Source of the DNA: Actinophytocola sp044466355
Lineage (GTDB): Bacteria; Actinomycetota; Actinomycetes; Mycobacteriales; Pseudonocardiaceae
Assembly: GCF_044466355.1 (NCBI RefSeq)
Contig: NZ_JBITMQ010000010.1
Span: 186,001-250,000, forward strand
Reading direction: 5' to 3'
Length of the DNA stretch: 64,000 nucleotides
The notes below the pieces were generated by a model. That model saw only the letters and a program-made list of their open reading frames with translations, was not told the DNA's origin and searched no databases. Position 1 is the stretch's first letter. Every line of letters begins with the position of its first letter. Made by a program: the position numbers and the translations under genes. This document shows positions 8,667 through 18,842 of this stretch, piece after piece.

Positions 8667-9650
8667 ATGAGCACTTCTTCGTCCGCGCCTCCCCGGCACG
8701 TGCGGTTCGAGACCACCGACTACGACCGCGCCGCCGAGTTCCTGACCGAGGTCTACGGCACCACCATGCGGATGACGGGCCGCCGGGTCGGCTACGCGTT
8801 CCGCTTCACCCAGATGACGACGTCGGCGTTCTCCGTCGGCACGGCCGGGCAGACCGACGACATGTCGATCGACATCGTGGAGCCGCCCGCGAGCCTGTAC
8901 CTGCTGCGGCCGAGGGGAACGGTGGTGGACTACCGGTCCGCGCAGGCCGACCACCGGATCGGTCCCGCGGAGCTGTACATCGCGTCGACGGGTCAGGACG
9001 GCTCGCCCTACCGCGTGCGCTGGACCAACGGCGTCATCGAGGCGACCGCGCTGCCGTTCCCGCTACTGGACCAGGTGGCCGCGGTCGACGGGGAGCCGGT
9101 GCGGTTCACGGACCTGCGGCCACACGACGAGCAGGCGGCCAGGCACCTCGCCGCCACGACCGACCACCTCATCGAGGCGCTGCGGAGGTACCCGGAGGTG
9201 ATGGCCCAACCGCTCGTCGCCAGCACGTCCGGGCAGATGCTGTGCGCGGCCGTGCTGACGGCGTTCCCCAACACCGCGCTGCGCGAACCGACGATCGAGG
9301 ACCGCCACGACTCCCATCCCCGCACCCTGCGCCGGGCGATCGCGTTCATCGACGACAACGCGCACGAGGAGATCACCGTCGCCGACATCGCCGCGGCGGC
9401 CAACGTGACGGCCCGCGCGCTGCAGCACGCGTTCCGCCGTCATCGGGCCACCACGCCGATGGGGTACCTGCGCCTGGTCCGGTTGCGGCAGGCCCACCAG
9501 GACCTGCTGGCCGCGGATCCGACGACCAGGGTGACCGTCACCGAGGTGGCCGCGCGGTGGGGGTTCTTCCACCCGGGGCGTTTCGCCAGGTACTACCGGG
9601 AGACGTACGGCTGTTCGCCGTACCAGACCTTGCTCAGGGACGCCCTCTGA
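8667..9650 (+). CDS. AraC-family transcriptional regulator
   Basis: 327 residues from an ATG at 8667. The C-terminal third (about 215-325) has two helix-turn-helix units: EEITVADIAAAANVTARALQ then FRRHRATTPMGYLRLVRL, followed by VTEVAARWGFFHPGRFARYY and ending YGCSPYQTLL, the AraC/XylS signature. The N-terminal 200 residues form a ligand or dimerisation domain of the AraC-binding-like type. It is monocistronic, and the adjacent sialidase-like gene is on the other strand, so its target is not obvious. Confidence 0.92.
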   Translation: MSTSSSAPPRHVRFETTDYDRAAEFLTEVYGTTMRMTGRRVGYAFRFTQMTTSAFSVGTAGQTDDMSIDIVEPPASLYLLRPRGTVVDYRSAQADHRIGPAELYIASTGQDGSPYRVRWTNGVIEATALPFPLLDQVAAVDGEPVRFTDLRPHDEQAARHLAATTDHLIEALRRYPEVMAQPLVASTSGQMLCAAVLTAFPNTALREPTIEDRHDSHPRTLRRAIAFIDDNAHEEITVADIAAAANVTARALQHAFRRHRATTPMGYLRLVRLRQAHQDLLAADPTTRVTVTEVAARWGFFHPGRFARYYRETYGCSPYQTLLRDAL

Positions 9651-9860
9651 CGTTCCCTGGAGCAGGCTCCCGGACGGCTGTGGGGGGGACCGTCGGAAGC
9701 CTGCCTCCGGGCGGCGACGGGGTCTTGGTCGCCGGTGCAGAGGCACCCGCCGAGCACCAGAACAGTGTGGGCCGGGGACGGTCGGCGGTCAGCACAGCAG
9801 ACGAACATCGACTCGCCCCGCCCAACCGCCACATCGTCCGGAAAACGAAACGCGGTCTGG

Positions 9861-11021
9861 TCACGCGGGCGGGATGGGGCCGGTCGCGTAGAAAGCGTGG
9901 CAGACGCCGTCCACGACGTCCGTCGCCACCTCCAGCACGCTCCTCCCGTCACGGGAAGCCAGCAACGACGGGCTGAAGTTCATGCACCCGTGGTTGTCCG
10001 GCGCGGGCACCTCGACCGGTGCCGGGATCTCCCGCCACGGTCCCGCTCCCGCGTTCTCGTTGACCAGCAACGTCTTCCCGTTGCCCTCGGCCTTGCTGCC
10101 GTCGGCGTTCACCAGCATCTCGGCGACCAGCACGATCGTCCCCCGCGGCGACACCGTGATGGTCGGCGTGTGCCGCACCCATTTCCCGTCCGCGGTGCGC
10201 ACGCTGGTCCCCAGGTCGAGCGGGTCACCGTAGTCCCAACCGTCGGCCGAGGTCCGGAAGTAGACGCTGCACATCGGCTCGTCGAGGTTGCAGACCTCGT
10301 ACACGAGGAAGTACCTGCCGTCGGGCAGTTTCCGCACCCCGGCCATCCCCGGCCGCACGTAGAAGTCCGGGTGCTTCACCGTCTCCGTCTGGTCGGTCCA
10401 CGTGACCCCGTCCACCGACCGGACCCGGACCAGCTTCTGGTCGTGCGCGGGTTTGTCCGACTCGTCCGAGAAGTGCGCGACCAGATGGCCGTCGGCTGAC
10501 ACGGAGAAGTCGGGCTCCCAGGCGTTGTACTGGTTCGGTGACGTGTGGATGTCGGACCGGAACGTCCACGTGCGGCCCAGATCCCGGCTGATCCACAGCC
10601 GCTGCGTGGTGTGCCGCTGCGCTTCCGGTGCCTTGTACCCCACGGTGGCACCCCACAGCAGCGTGCCCGGCGGCATGTCGCCCACTCGCGTGGGCAGCTC
10701 GAACAGCGTGCCGCAGCACATGCCCCGGCCGTTCGCACCCTCCGGGTCGGTGACGGTGCCCACGTGCTCGAAGGTGGCGCCACCGTCGGTGCTTTCCATG
10801 ACGATGCCCCGCGCGCTGCCGTCGACGGTGCCCACCGAGGCCAGCACACGGCCGTTCGCCGCGCCGTTGTGTTCGAGCCGGATGACGCGCGGGTAGCTCG
10901 CCCCTTCGGGGTAGAGCAGTTGCCGGTCCTTCGCGGGCTGCTCCGCCGCGCTCGCGGGCACGCTCGTCAACCCGGCGAGCACCGCGAGCGCGACGAACGA
11001 CACCACACGCCTGTACCGCAT
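9861..11021 (-). CDS. Secreted sialidase-like (BNR-repeat) protein
   Basis: 386 residues from an ATG at 11021. MRYRRVVSFVALAVLAGL... SVPASAAEQ is a Sec signal peptide with an ASA-A cleavage site. The mature part is beta-propeller-like with Asp-box/BNR motifs such as STDGGATFEHVG, SRDLGRTWTF and SVDGVTWTDQT. This is the sialidase-superfamily fold. The sialidase arginine triad cannot be confirmed by eye, so the enzyme may be an exo-glycosidase of other specificity or a non-catalytic BNR protein. It is transcribed alone. Confidence 0.85.
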   Translation of the reverse strand: MRYRRVVSFVALAVLAGLTSVPASAAEQPAKDRQLLYPEGASYPRVIRLEHNGAANGRVLASVGTVDGSARGIVMESTDGGATFEHVGTVTDPEGANGRGMCCGTLFELPTRVGDMPPGTLLWGATVGYKAPEAQRHTTQRLWISRDLGRTWTFRSDIHTSPNQYNAWEPDFSVSADGHLVAHFSDESDKPAHDQKLVRVRSVDGVTWTDQTETVKHPDFYVRPGMAGVRKLPDGRYFLVYEVCNLDEPMCSVYFRTSADGWDYGDPLDLGTSVRTADGKWVRHTPTITVSPRGTIVLVAEMLVNADGSKAEGNGKTLLVNENAGAGPWREIPAPVEVPAPDNHGCMNFSPSLLASRDGRSVLEVATDVVDGVCHAFYATGPIPPA

Positions 11022-11178
11022 CCGACCATCCCCCGACCGTACGGATCCTGCTGGGTACTGACCGCCGGAACCATACCGGCAACAACCGTCCTCGACGAGG
11101 GCCGCCCGCCCAGCACGGGAATTCCCGGCGGCCCACCTACGTTGTCACGCAGAAGGACGATCGATTGGGAGGCACGAC

Positions 11179-12078
11179 GTGTCGTTGGACCCCGAGGATC
11201 TGTACGAGGTCGACTCGGATGTCCCGGACCTGACCGGAGCGGTGCTGCTGCACTACTTCGACGGCTTCATGGACGCCGGTTCGGCCGGTTCGGCGCTGGT
11301 CGAGCACCTGCTGGCCACGCACGAGCACCGGGTGGTGGCACGGTTCGACGTCGACGACCTGATCGACTACCGGGCACGCCGTCCCACGATGACCTACGCC
11401 ACCGACCGCTGGGAGCACTACGACGCTCCGGAACTGGTGGTGCACCTGCTGTACGACGCGATCGGCACGCCGTTCCTGCTGCTGACCGGTCCCGAACCGG
11501 ACCGGCGCTGGGAGGCCGTCGCGGCCGCCGTGCGCTCGCTCGTCGAGCGGTGGGGCGTACGGCTCACGGTCGGCTTCCACGGCATCCCGATGGGGGTGCC
11601 CCACACCAGGAAGCTGTCGGTGATCTCCCACGCCACGAGGCCCGAGCTGGTCACCGACAAGTCCCCGTTCAACACCGTGCAGGTGCCGGGCCACCTGTCG
11701 GCGCTGATCGAGCTGCGCCTCGGCGAAGCCGGTCACGACGCCATGGGGTTCGCCGCGTACGTCCCCCACTACCTCGCACAGGGCGTCTACCCGACCGCCG
11801 CGCTGGGCATCCTGGACGCGGTGATGAAGGCGACCGGCCTGGCCGTGAAGACGGGCGACCTGCCGGAGGCCGCGAAGCGCACCGACGCCGAGATCGCCAA
11901 GCAGGTCGCCGAGTCCGACGAGGTGGCGCAGGTCGTGGAGGCGCTGGAGCGGCAGTACGACGCGTTCATGAGCTCCTCGCAGAACCTGCTGATCGCCGAG
12001 GGCGAAGAGGTGCCGAGCGCCGACGAACTGGCCGCAGAACTGGAACGCTTCCTGGCAGAACAGCAACGCGACCACTGA
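11179..12078 (+). CDS. PAC2-family protein
   Basis: 299 residues from a GTG at 11179 with GGAGG nine bases upstream. The sequence shows LLHYFDGFMDAGSAGSALVE near the start and FHGIPMGVPHTRKLSVISH in the middle, the hallmarks of the PAC2 family related to proteasome assembly chaperone 2. The C-terminus (about 220-299) is acidic and predicted helical. Actinobacteria have a 20S proteasome, but the bacterial PAC2 proteins are not proven assembly factors. The gene is monocistronic. Confidence 0.88.
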   Translation: MSLDPEDLYEVDSDVPDLTGAVLLHYFDGFMDAGSAGSALVEHLLATHEHRVVARFDVDDLIDYRARRPTMTYATDRWEHYDAPELVVHLLYDAIGTPFLLLTGPEPDRRWEAVAAAVRSLVERWGVRLTVGFHGIPMGVPHTRKLSVISHATRPELVTDKSPFNTVQVPGHLSALIELRLGEAGHDAMGFAAYVPHYLAQGVYPTAALGILDAVMKATGLAVKTGDLPEAAKRTDAEIAKQVAESDEVAQVVEALERQYDAFMSSSQNLLIAEGEEVPSADELAAELERFLAEQQRDH

Positions 12079-12106
12079 CGGCCGTCACGCCATCGGATCC
12101 TCCGCG

Positions 12107-12937
12107 ATGGAAGCGGCGTTGATCACCGCGGCGGTGGCCGCGCTCGGCTGTTTCATGAACCACCAGGCCGACCGGCGGTCGCGGCGAGAGCACCAGGACG
12201 AGAACGCCCGGCTGAGGCTCGACGCGGCCATGCGGGCTGGTGCACTGTTCTCCGGCACGGACCAGCGTCCCGCGAACCCGGCTGCGGTCGCCTCCGGGTT
12301 GCTCGCGCTCACCCGGCTCGACCACGCCGACCTGGCCGTCGCGCTGCTGGTGGACCTGTGGTCGGACACGCCGGACGCCAACCGGGTCTCGCACGAGACG
12401 GCGGTGCTCGTCATCGACGCCGCGTTGCGGTCGAGCAGTCCGAACGCGCGGCTGGTGGCCGCCGAGCTGTTGTGCCGCAACGCTCAGCGGCTCAGCTCCT
12501 GCCATTCACTGCACTGGCCGAGCGTCATCGACGGTTACTGGAGCGCCAAGTTCGGTCCGAAGACCAAGATGCTGCTCACCGACGCGCTCCTTCGGATGAC
12601 GGTGGCCCGCCCGGTCACCGAAGGCGCGCTTCGTTCGCTGGCGGTGCGGCTCTACGGGATCTGGGAAGGCGACCGGGAGCTGCAGATGCGGGGGTGCATC
12701 GGGAGACTCATCAGCTCGGCGCTCCCCGCACTTCGCAGGCTCGGCTACACCGACTTCATGCAGGGCAACCGGACGGTGATGATCACCGATCTCGAAGCCG
12801 CGGCCGCGACCGGCACGCACAACCCGGACGGCTTCCTCGACCGCATGGTCGATGAGCGCTGCAAACAGCTGGGCCACTGGGCGGCCGCGTGCCACCGGAC
12901 GGCACCCGAGGACACGAAGCTCGTCGAGGCGGTGTGA
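12107..12937 (+). CDS. Hypothetical alpha-helical protein
   Basis: 276 residues from an ATG at 12107. Residues 1-18 are hydrophobic (EAALITAAVAALGCFM) and could be a membrane anchor, followed by a very basic stretch (DRRSRREHQ). The remainder is all-helical with HEAT-like character. I do not recognise the family. It ends inside the left arm of a long palindromic terminator shared with the convergent carboxylase gene. Confidence 0.65.
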   Translation: MEAALITAAVAALGCFMNHQADRRSRREHQDENARLRLDAAMRAGALFSGTDQRPANPAAVASGLLALTRLDHADLAVALLVDLWSDTPDANRVSHETAVLVIDAALRSSSPNARLVAAELLCRNAQRLSSCHSLHWPSVIDGYWSAKFGPKTKMLLTDALLRMTVARPVTEGALRSLAVRLYGIWEGDRELQMRGCIGRLISSALPALRRLGYTDFMQGNRTVMITDLEAAAATGTHNPDGFLDRMVDERCKQLGHWAAACHRTAPEDTKLVEAV

Positions 12938-12965
12938 CCCCGGCGGTCCGCCGGGGTCACACCGC
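12929..12965. terminator. Bidirectional terminator between convergent genes
   Basis: A perfect inverted repeat with 18-base arms (GCGGTGTGACCCCGGCGG and its complement) around a single central T spans 12929-12965. It includes the stop of the 12107 gene and lies just downstream of the stop of the carboxylase (12972). This is exactly where two converging transcripts need to end. There is no U-tract, as is usual in GC-rich actinomycetes. Confidence 0.88.
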
Positions 12966-12971
12966 GGACGA

Positions 12972-15900
12972 TCAGTTCTTCATGCCGTGTTCGATGGCCT
13001 CGATGATCCTCGGGCGCAGTTCCGCCGCGCTGATGATCGCGTCCACGGAGCCGACCTCGACCGCGCGCTGGATGCTGTGCACCCGGTCGAACTCGGCGGC
13101 GACCTCGCCCAGTTTCTCCGCCCGGACCGAGGACTGCACCTCCGCGAGCTGTGCGTTCAGCGCCGCGCGCTCGGCGCCGCTGGCCGTCGCCACCCGGGCC
13201 TGCAAGTCGGTGACCCGCGGGTCGTTCGTGGTGCGGTTGTTGACCTCGCCGGTGAACACCACGGCCGCGGCCGGGGCGCCGCCCAGGACGGACGCGAACG
13301 AGCCTTCCAACGCCAGCACCGTCATGTTCGGGTTGAGCGCCTTGGAGAACACCACGAACGCGCCACCGTGGTAGCGGGAGATCACGCAGAACACGATCGG
13401 ACCTTCGAAGTTGACGATCGCCCTGCCGATCTCCGCGCCGTACTCCAGCTGCAGCTTGCGCATCGACTCCGGGGAGCCGTCGAAGCCGGACAGGTTCGCG
13501 AGCACCACCAGCGGCCGGTTGCCGGACGCCGAGTTGATCGCACGTGCGGTCTTCTTCGACGACCTCGGGAACAGCGTGCCCGCGGTGTAGGTGTCCGGGC
13601 CGTCCGTGGGCGGGAACCCGCGGCGCGACACGGAACGGGACTCGATGCCGACCAGGCAGACCGGCCAGCCGCCGATGTGCACGTCCTGCACCGCGGCGGT
13701 GTCCGCGTCGGCCATGCCCGCCCAGCGTTCCAGCACCGGGTGGTCCTGGTCGGACAGCGCGCGCATGACGGTGCGGATGTCGAACGGCTTCTTGCGGTCC
13801 GGGTTGTGCTCGGCGGAGAAGATCTGGCCGACCGTGGTGAAGTCACCGAACGTGTGCGGGTACTCCGACACGTCCCGGTGGGCCGGGTCGGTCGTGGTCG
13901 CCTTCCTCGGCGCCGTCTCGCCCGGCACGACGTACGTGTGGTCGTAGTGCGACATCAGCACTTCGCGGGCCGCGGGCAGGTTCGGCGCCCAGTACTGCGC
14001 CTGGCCGTTGGGGCCCATGACCCGGTCGTAGCCGCCGATGCCGAAGTTGTCCTCCGCCGACACGCCACCGGAGAAGTCCAGCGACTGCTTGCCGGTGAGC
14101 ACCATCGCCGAGTCCGGCGTCATCACCAGGATGCCCTTGGTGTGCATGAGCATCGTGGCCTCGGCGTTCCAGTACGGCTGCGCGCCGACCGTGATGCCGG
14201 CGACCACGATGTTGATCTCGCCGCCTGCCTGGGTGAACTCGACGATCCGCTTGAGCGCGGCCGCGACCCAGTCCATGTTCTCCACACCGGACGACATCGA
14301 GATCTTCGCGCCCGCCGACAACGCGAACCACTCCAGCGGCACGTTCATCCGCTCTGCGAGGTCGAGGCCCGCGATCACGCGTGCGCACTCCGGTTCCGCG
14401 AGCGCACCCAGCGCCTTCGTCGGGTCGCCGAGCAGCACCACGCGGGTGACGCCCTCGGGGTGCCGCTCGGTCGGCGTGGTCACCACACCGGCGACGATCC
14501 CCGCGGTGTTCCTGCCCTTCGGCCGGTCCACGGGCACGAGCGCGCCGGACTCGTCCAGGTCGTGCTCGACGAACCCGCCGTCCGGCCCGGCGAGCATGCC
14601 GGTCAGCTCGTACGGGTAGACGTTCCCGCGCCGGGCCGCCCGCAGCACCTTCTGGCGGTAGTCGTCGACCGGCTCGACCGGGTCCGTCGACGGCGGGCCG
14701 ACGTGCAGGCGCGCGCCGTGCCCCGGGTCGAGGGTGATCCGCACGGCGACCTCGGTGAGCTTGCCGGCCTCGCCGCGCACACGGACCAGGAACTGGACCT
14801 CCTCCAGCCCGGCCCCCGCGGTGGTCGGCTGGATGCGCTGGAGCAGCATCTGCAGCTCGTCGTGCGTCAGGTCCGTCGGCGGCCAGACGTACATCATGAT
14901 TCGGTTGGTGTCGAACCGCTTGTTCTGCGGCCGCTGCGCCTGGATGTTGCGGATCGCGTCGATGGTCGTGGTGACCGCGTCCTCCAGCGCGGGCAGCGCG
15001 ACCAGCCTGCCGTCCGCCTCCCGCAGCGCGGTCATGTCGCGGACCTGGCCCATCGCGATGAGCCGCTCGTCGGCCGGGTTGCTCTTCGCGACGGCCTTGA
15101 ACAGGTAGATCTCCTCGTCGGCCGACGGCAGCCGGGTGAGGTCGAACTCGCGCAGCCGCTGCAGTTGCAGGCGCTGCGCGGTCTGCGGGTGCAGGCCGCG
15201 GATCACGCGGTCCTCCGCCAGACCGGTGCCACCGGCGGAGCGGTCGCGCTCGAAGGTGAAGTGGTGGTGCATCACAGCGCCGCCGGTGCCGGCGACGGTG
15301 ATGACGACCCGCTCGACGTTCGCGGGCAGCGGCTGACCGGCCAGGATCTCGCCGATCCGCACCGCCATCGCGTCCACGTCCGGCTGGCCCTCCCACCGCA
15401 CGTACAGGTCGGCGACCAGCCCGTCCACGTCGCGGTCGGCGGCGAACGTGCCGAGCGCGGCGACGGCGTCGGGCAGGGCGCTGATGTCGACCGCGGTGGT
15501 GACCAGCGGGGTCACGCCGTCGGTCCCGTTGTGCTCGGCGGTGAGCAACCGGTGGCCCGCGACGTCGTGGACGGCGACGCCCGACAGCCTGCGGTTGCCG
15601 TAGTAGCGGCGGGTCAGCACTTCGAGCAGCGGCGCGTGGTCCCGGCCCGCCCGGCCGATGCGCTGACCGATCAGCCGCACCAGCGGCTGGGCACCGGCCA
15701 GCATGGCCTGGATGTGTTCGGCACGGTCCGGCGCGTCCGGGTTGAGGTCCAGGTAGCGCAGGTCGGCGCGCACCGCGGCGTAGACCGTCGCGCGGTTGCG
15801 GCGCAGCAGCGGCTGGGCGAACCAGCGGAACACCACGCCGCGGGCCAGGTCCGACACCGCGGGGAAACGCACCTGCGTGGCCTCGACCAGGTGCTCCAGG

Positions 15901-18461
15901 GTGAGCCCGGCCGCCTCCCGCAGCCCGTTCTCCGGCTGCGCACCGGAAAGCCACTGCCGCAGCAGTTCCGACACGATGGCCATGTTGGCCGACATCCGCT
16001 GCTGGGCGAGGAAGATGCGGAAGACGGCGGCTTCCAGCTCCGGCGTGCGGTCCAGGTCGGCGACGCCGTAGTAGCCGAGCACGCGCTTCAACCGGTTCTG
16101 GAACGCCTCGGTGACCCCGGCGCGCTCGACGTCGAGGCTCTGCAGGTAGCTGTGGAAGTACTCCCGCGGGCTGTGCACGGGGCTGCCCGGCTCGACCTCG
16201 ATCTCGCCGGCCGGCTTGTTGCGCGACAGCTCCGACAGGTCCGCGAACACGGTCAGCAGGTCCAGCTCGCCCTCCAGCGGGCGCCCGCCGATTTCGGTGC
16301 GTGCCGCGAGGTAGTCCACCAGCGCCCGCTTGCTGTCGTGCGGGTCGACGTCGAAGCCGAGCAGGAGGCTGCGCAGGTCCTGCAGGCCACGCTCGACCCG
16401 CTCGTCTGCTGCCACGTCGACCTGCTCGGCGGGCAGGTCGATCTCGACGGTCTCCGCCGGCCCGGCGGCCTCCGCCTCAGCGCCCTCCTCGGCGAGTGGC
16501 TCGAGCCGCATCAGCGGGGCGCCGGTCTCGACCTGGCTGCCCACCGACACCGGGCACTCCCGGACCTTGGCGCGGAACGGCGCACGCAGCACCGTCTCCA
16601 TCTTCATGCTCTCCAGCACGAGGATCGGCGCGCCGGCCTCGACCTCGTCGCCGACCGACAGCGGGGTCGCCACCACCAGCGCGGGCGCGGGCGAGCGGAC
16701 GACGCCGCCCTCGTCGCGGCTGATGCGGTGGGTGACGCCGTCGACCTCGACGAGGTGGATCGGGCCGTGGGTGGCGGAGACCAGGCGGAAGCGGTGCCCA
16801 TTGACCAGGATCTGGCCGCTGTGCGCGTCGAACCGCTCGACCTCGACGTCGGCGGTGTGCATGTCACCGCCGCCGGAGACGCCGACACGGAACCGGGTCT
16901 GGCCGATGCGGGCCACGCTGACGCGGTAGCCGACGCCGCGGAGCTTCAGGTCCAGCGGACGACCGCTCTCGTGCTGCACCTGCGGCCGCCCGCCGTGCGC
17001 GGTGGACAGCAGGCGCTGAACGGTGACCTCTTCCTCGTCCTGGTAGGCCTCGATGGCCGCGGCGGCCAGCGCGACGGCCGAGTGGCGGTGGCTGACCAGG
17101 CGGCCCTGCTCGCGGACGCGGTCGATCCAGCCGGTGTCGGCGGTCGCGTCGATCACCTCGGGCTGGTCGAGCAGGTCGAGGACGAAGCTCTTGTTGGTCG
17201 CGCCGCCCTCGATGATCACGGTGGTCTCGGCCATCGCGCGGCGCAGGCGGCCGAGCGCCTCGTCGCGGTCGCGGCCGTAGGCGATGATCTTCGCGATCAT
17301 CGAGTCGAAGTCGGCGGGGATCGTGTCGCCCTCGCTGACTCCGGTGTCGACCCGGATGCCGGGACCCGCGGGCAGCAGCAGGCGCGCGATGCGGCCGGGA
17401 GCGGGCGCGAAGTCGCGGTCCGGGTCCTCGGCGTTGAGCCGGGCCTCGATCGCGTGGCCCAGCTCGGCGGGCTGCGTGCCCTCGAGCTTGCCGCCGTCCG
17501 CGACGTGCAGCTGCAGCTTCACCAGGTCGGTGCCGGTGGTGATCTCGGTGATCGGGTGCTCGACCTGCAGGCGGGTGTTGACCTCGAGGAACGCGAACAG
17601 CTTCTCGCCGGGGTGGTACAGGAACTCGACGGTGCACGCGCCGCGGTAGCCGACGGCGACGGCGAGCCGTTCGGCGGACGCCTTCAGCTCGGCGGTCTGC
17701 TCGTCGGCCAGCACCGGGGACGCGGACTCCTCGATGATCTTCTGGTTGCGCCGCTGCACGGAGCAGTCGCGGACGCCGAGCGCCCACGCGGTGTCCCCGT
17801 CGGAGATCACCTGGACCTCGACGTGCCGGGCGCCGGTGACCAGGCGCTCCAGGAACACGACGCCGGAGCCGAACGCGCGCAGGGCCTCGGCGCTGGTGCG
17901 CTCGTAGGCGTCGGCGAGCTCGTCGGCGGACGACACCTTGCGGATGCCGCGGCCGCCGCCACCGGCGGTCGCCTTGAGCATCAGCGGGTAGCCGATCGAG
18001 TCACCGGCCCGCAGCGCGTCCTCGAGCGTCGCGACCTCGCCGCGGCTCCACGGCGCGACCGGGACGCCGACCTCCTCGGCGATCAGCTTCGCGCCGATCT
18101 TGTCGCCGAGCTTGCGCATGGCCTCGGCACTCGGGCCGATGAAGGTGACGCCGATCTTCTCGCACACCTCGGCGAACGCCGGGTCCTCGGCGACGAAGCC
18201 CCAGCCGACCCACGCGGCGTCGGCCCCGGTCGCCAGGAGCGCCTGCTCCAGGACGGCGTGGTCGAGGTAGGGCCGCGCCGACGCGGGCCCCAGCGAGTAG
18301 GCGATGTCGGCTTCGCGGACGAACGTCGCCGTGCGGTCGGCGTCGGTGTAGAGCGCGACCGTCTCGATCCGTGTTCCGGTCTGCGCCGAGAGGTCCCGAA
18401 CGGCGTGGATGAGCCGCATCGCGGCCTCACCACGGTTGACGATGGCGACACGACTGAACAC
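12972..18461 (-). CDS. Giant fused biotin-dependent acyl-CoA carboxylase (BC-BCCP-CT in one chain)
   Basis: 1829 residues from a GTG at 18461, chosen because GGGAGG lies 8 bases upstream and the protein then opens with the biotin-carboxylase start VFSRVAIVNRGEAAMRLI. Residues 1-450 are biotin carboxylase: ATP-grasp loop KATAGGGGRGIRKV and LEVNTRLQVEHPITE. A biotinyl domain around 600-680 has the attachment motif LVLESMKMETVL. A long middle region precedes the carboxyltransferase halves (about 1250-1829), with LGDPTKALGALAEPE and FPRSSKKTARAINSASG. It should carboxylate an acyl-CoA (acetyl, propionyl or other) using ATP and bicarbonate. Most actinobacterial carboxylases are split into separate subunits, so this single-chain form is notable. 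Its substrate is not assignable from sequence. Confidence 0.9.
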   Translation of the reverse strand: MFSRVAIVNRGEAAMRLIHAVRDLSAQTGTRIETVALYTDADRTATFVREADIAYSLGPASARPYLDHAVLEQALLATGADAAWVGWGFVAEDPAFAEVCEKIGVTFIGPSAEAMRKLGDKIGAKLIAEEVGVPVAPWSRGEVATLEDALRAGDSIGYPLMLKATAGGGGRGIRKVSSADELADAYERTSAEALRAFGSGVVFLERLVTGARHVEVQVISDGDTAWALGVRDCSVQRRNQKIIEESASPVLADEQTAELKASAERLAVAVGYRGACTVEFLYHPGEKLFAFLEVNTRLQVEHPITEITTGTDLVKLQLHVADGGKLEGTQPAELGHAIEARLNAEDPDRDFAPAPGRIARLLLPAGPGIRVDTGVSEGDTIPADFDSMIAKIIAYGRDRDEALGRLRRAMAETTVIIEGGATNKSFVLDLLDQPEVIDATADTGWIDRVREQGRLVSHRHSAVALAAAAIEAYQDEEEVTVQRLLSTAHGGRPQVQHESGRPLDLKLRGVGYRVSVARIGQTRFRVGVSGGGDMHTADVEVERFDAHSGQILVNGHRFRLVSATHGPIHLVEVDGVTHRISRDEGGVVRSPAPALVVATPLSVGDEVEAGAPILVLESMKMETVLRAPFRAKVRECPVSVGSQVETGAPLMRLEPLAEEGAEAEAAGPAETVEIDLPAEQVDVAADERVERGLQDLRSLLLGFDVDPHDSKRALVDYLAARTEIGGRPLEGELDLLTVFADLSELSRNKPAGEIEVEPGSPVHSPREYFHSYLQSLDVERAGVTEAFQNRLKRVLGYYGVADLDRTPELEAAVFRIFLAQQRMSANMAIVSELLRQWLSGAQPENGLREAAGLTLEHLVEATQVRFPAVSDLARGVVFRWFAQPLLRRNRATVYAAVRADLRYLDLNPDAPDRAEHIQAMLAGAQPLVRLIGQRIGRAGRDHAPLLEVLTRRYYGNRRLSGVAVHDVAGHRLLTAEHNGTDGVTPLVTTAVDISALPDAVAALGTFAADRDVDGLVADLYVRWEGQPDVDAMAVRIGEILAGQPLPANVERVVITVAGTGGAVMHHHFTFERDRSAGGTGLAEDRVIRGLHPQTAQRLQLQRLREFDLTRLPSADEEIYLFKAVAKSNPADERLIAMGQVRDMTALREADGRLVALPALEDAVTTTIDAIRNIQAQRPQNKRFDTNRIMMYVWPPTDLTHDELQMLLQRIQPTTAGAGLEEVQFLVRVRGEAGKLTEVAVRITLDPGHGARLHVGPPSTDPVEPVDDYRQKVLRAARRGNVYPYELTGMLAGPDGGFVEHDLDESGALVPVDRPKGRNTAGIVAGVVTTPTERHPEGVTRVVLLGDPTKALGALAEPECARVIAGLDLAERMNVPLEWFALSAGAKISMSSGVENMDWVAAALKRIVEFTQAGGEINIVVAGITVGAQPYWNAEATMLMHTKGILVMTPDSAMVLTGKQSLDFSGGVSAEDNFGIGGYDRVMGPNGQAQYWAPNLPAAREVLMSHYDHTYVVPGETAPRKATTTDPAHRDVSEYPHTFGDFTTVGQIFSAEHNPDRKKPFDIRTVMRALSDQDHPVLERWAGMADADTAAVQDVHIGGWPVCLVGIESRSVSRRGFPPTDGPDTYTAGTLFPRSSKKTARAINSASGNRPLVVLANLSGFDGSPESMRKLQLEYGAEIGRAIVNFEGPIVFCVISRYHGGAFVVFSKALNPNMTVLALEGSFASVLGGAPAAAVVFTGEVNNRTTNDPRVTDLQARVATASGAERAALNAQLAEVQSSVRAEKLGEVAAEFDRVHSIQRAVEVGSVDAIISAAELRPRIIEAIEHGMKN

Positions 18462-18842
18462 CGGCTGAGCCTCCCAAGTACCCCGCGCACCGCAGGCGAC
18501 GTCCGGGGTCCGGAGCGTCGCCTGCACCTGTCTCTACCCTGCTCGATTACCGCCGGGTACACCGATGTCCCGCATCGCGCATGCCGTGGCTGTTGTGTTG
18601 TCGGAACCCTACAAAAAGCGAGCCTGGCCACTCCTGACGGCCGCCGTCGGACGCAAGGTCTGCGACAAACGGCGCCCGCTGCGTGACACGGGATCAGCGG
18701 TACGTGACAACGATATCCAGCGGGCCATGAGCATCGCTCGCGCGACGGTCAGGTGCGCCTCCAGCGAGGATCTCGTTCGCGCGACGAGTGCCGCACAACC
18801 TGGTCGCGAGTCACGCCGGAAAGACTTCGCCCACAGGGTCGC
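18462..18842. other. Intergenic region between carboxylase and TetR gene
   Basis: The 381 bp left of the TetR operator should contain the divergent promoters of the carboxylase (minus) and the TetR operon (plus). A 99-codon plus-strand open frame (18565-18864) runs through it, but it has no convincing ribosome site or domain and overlaps the operator, so I do not call it a gene. Confidence 0.5.

Noticed and set aside
12852..18686. A 1944-codon open frame on the plus strand opposite the carboxylase
   Set aside because: Its translation is Arg/Gln/His/Val-rich with no recognisable domain, while the minus strand encodes a full carboxylase. Long antisense frames are expected in very GC-rich coding DNA.
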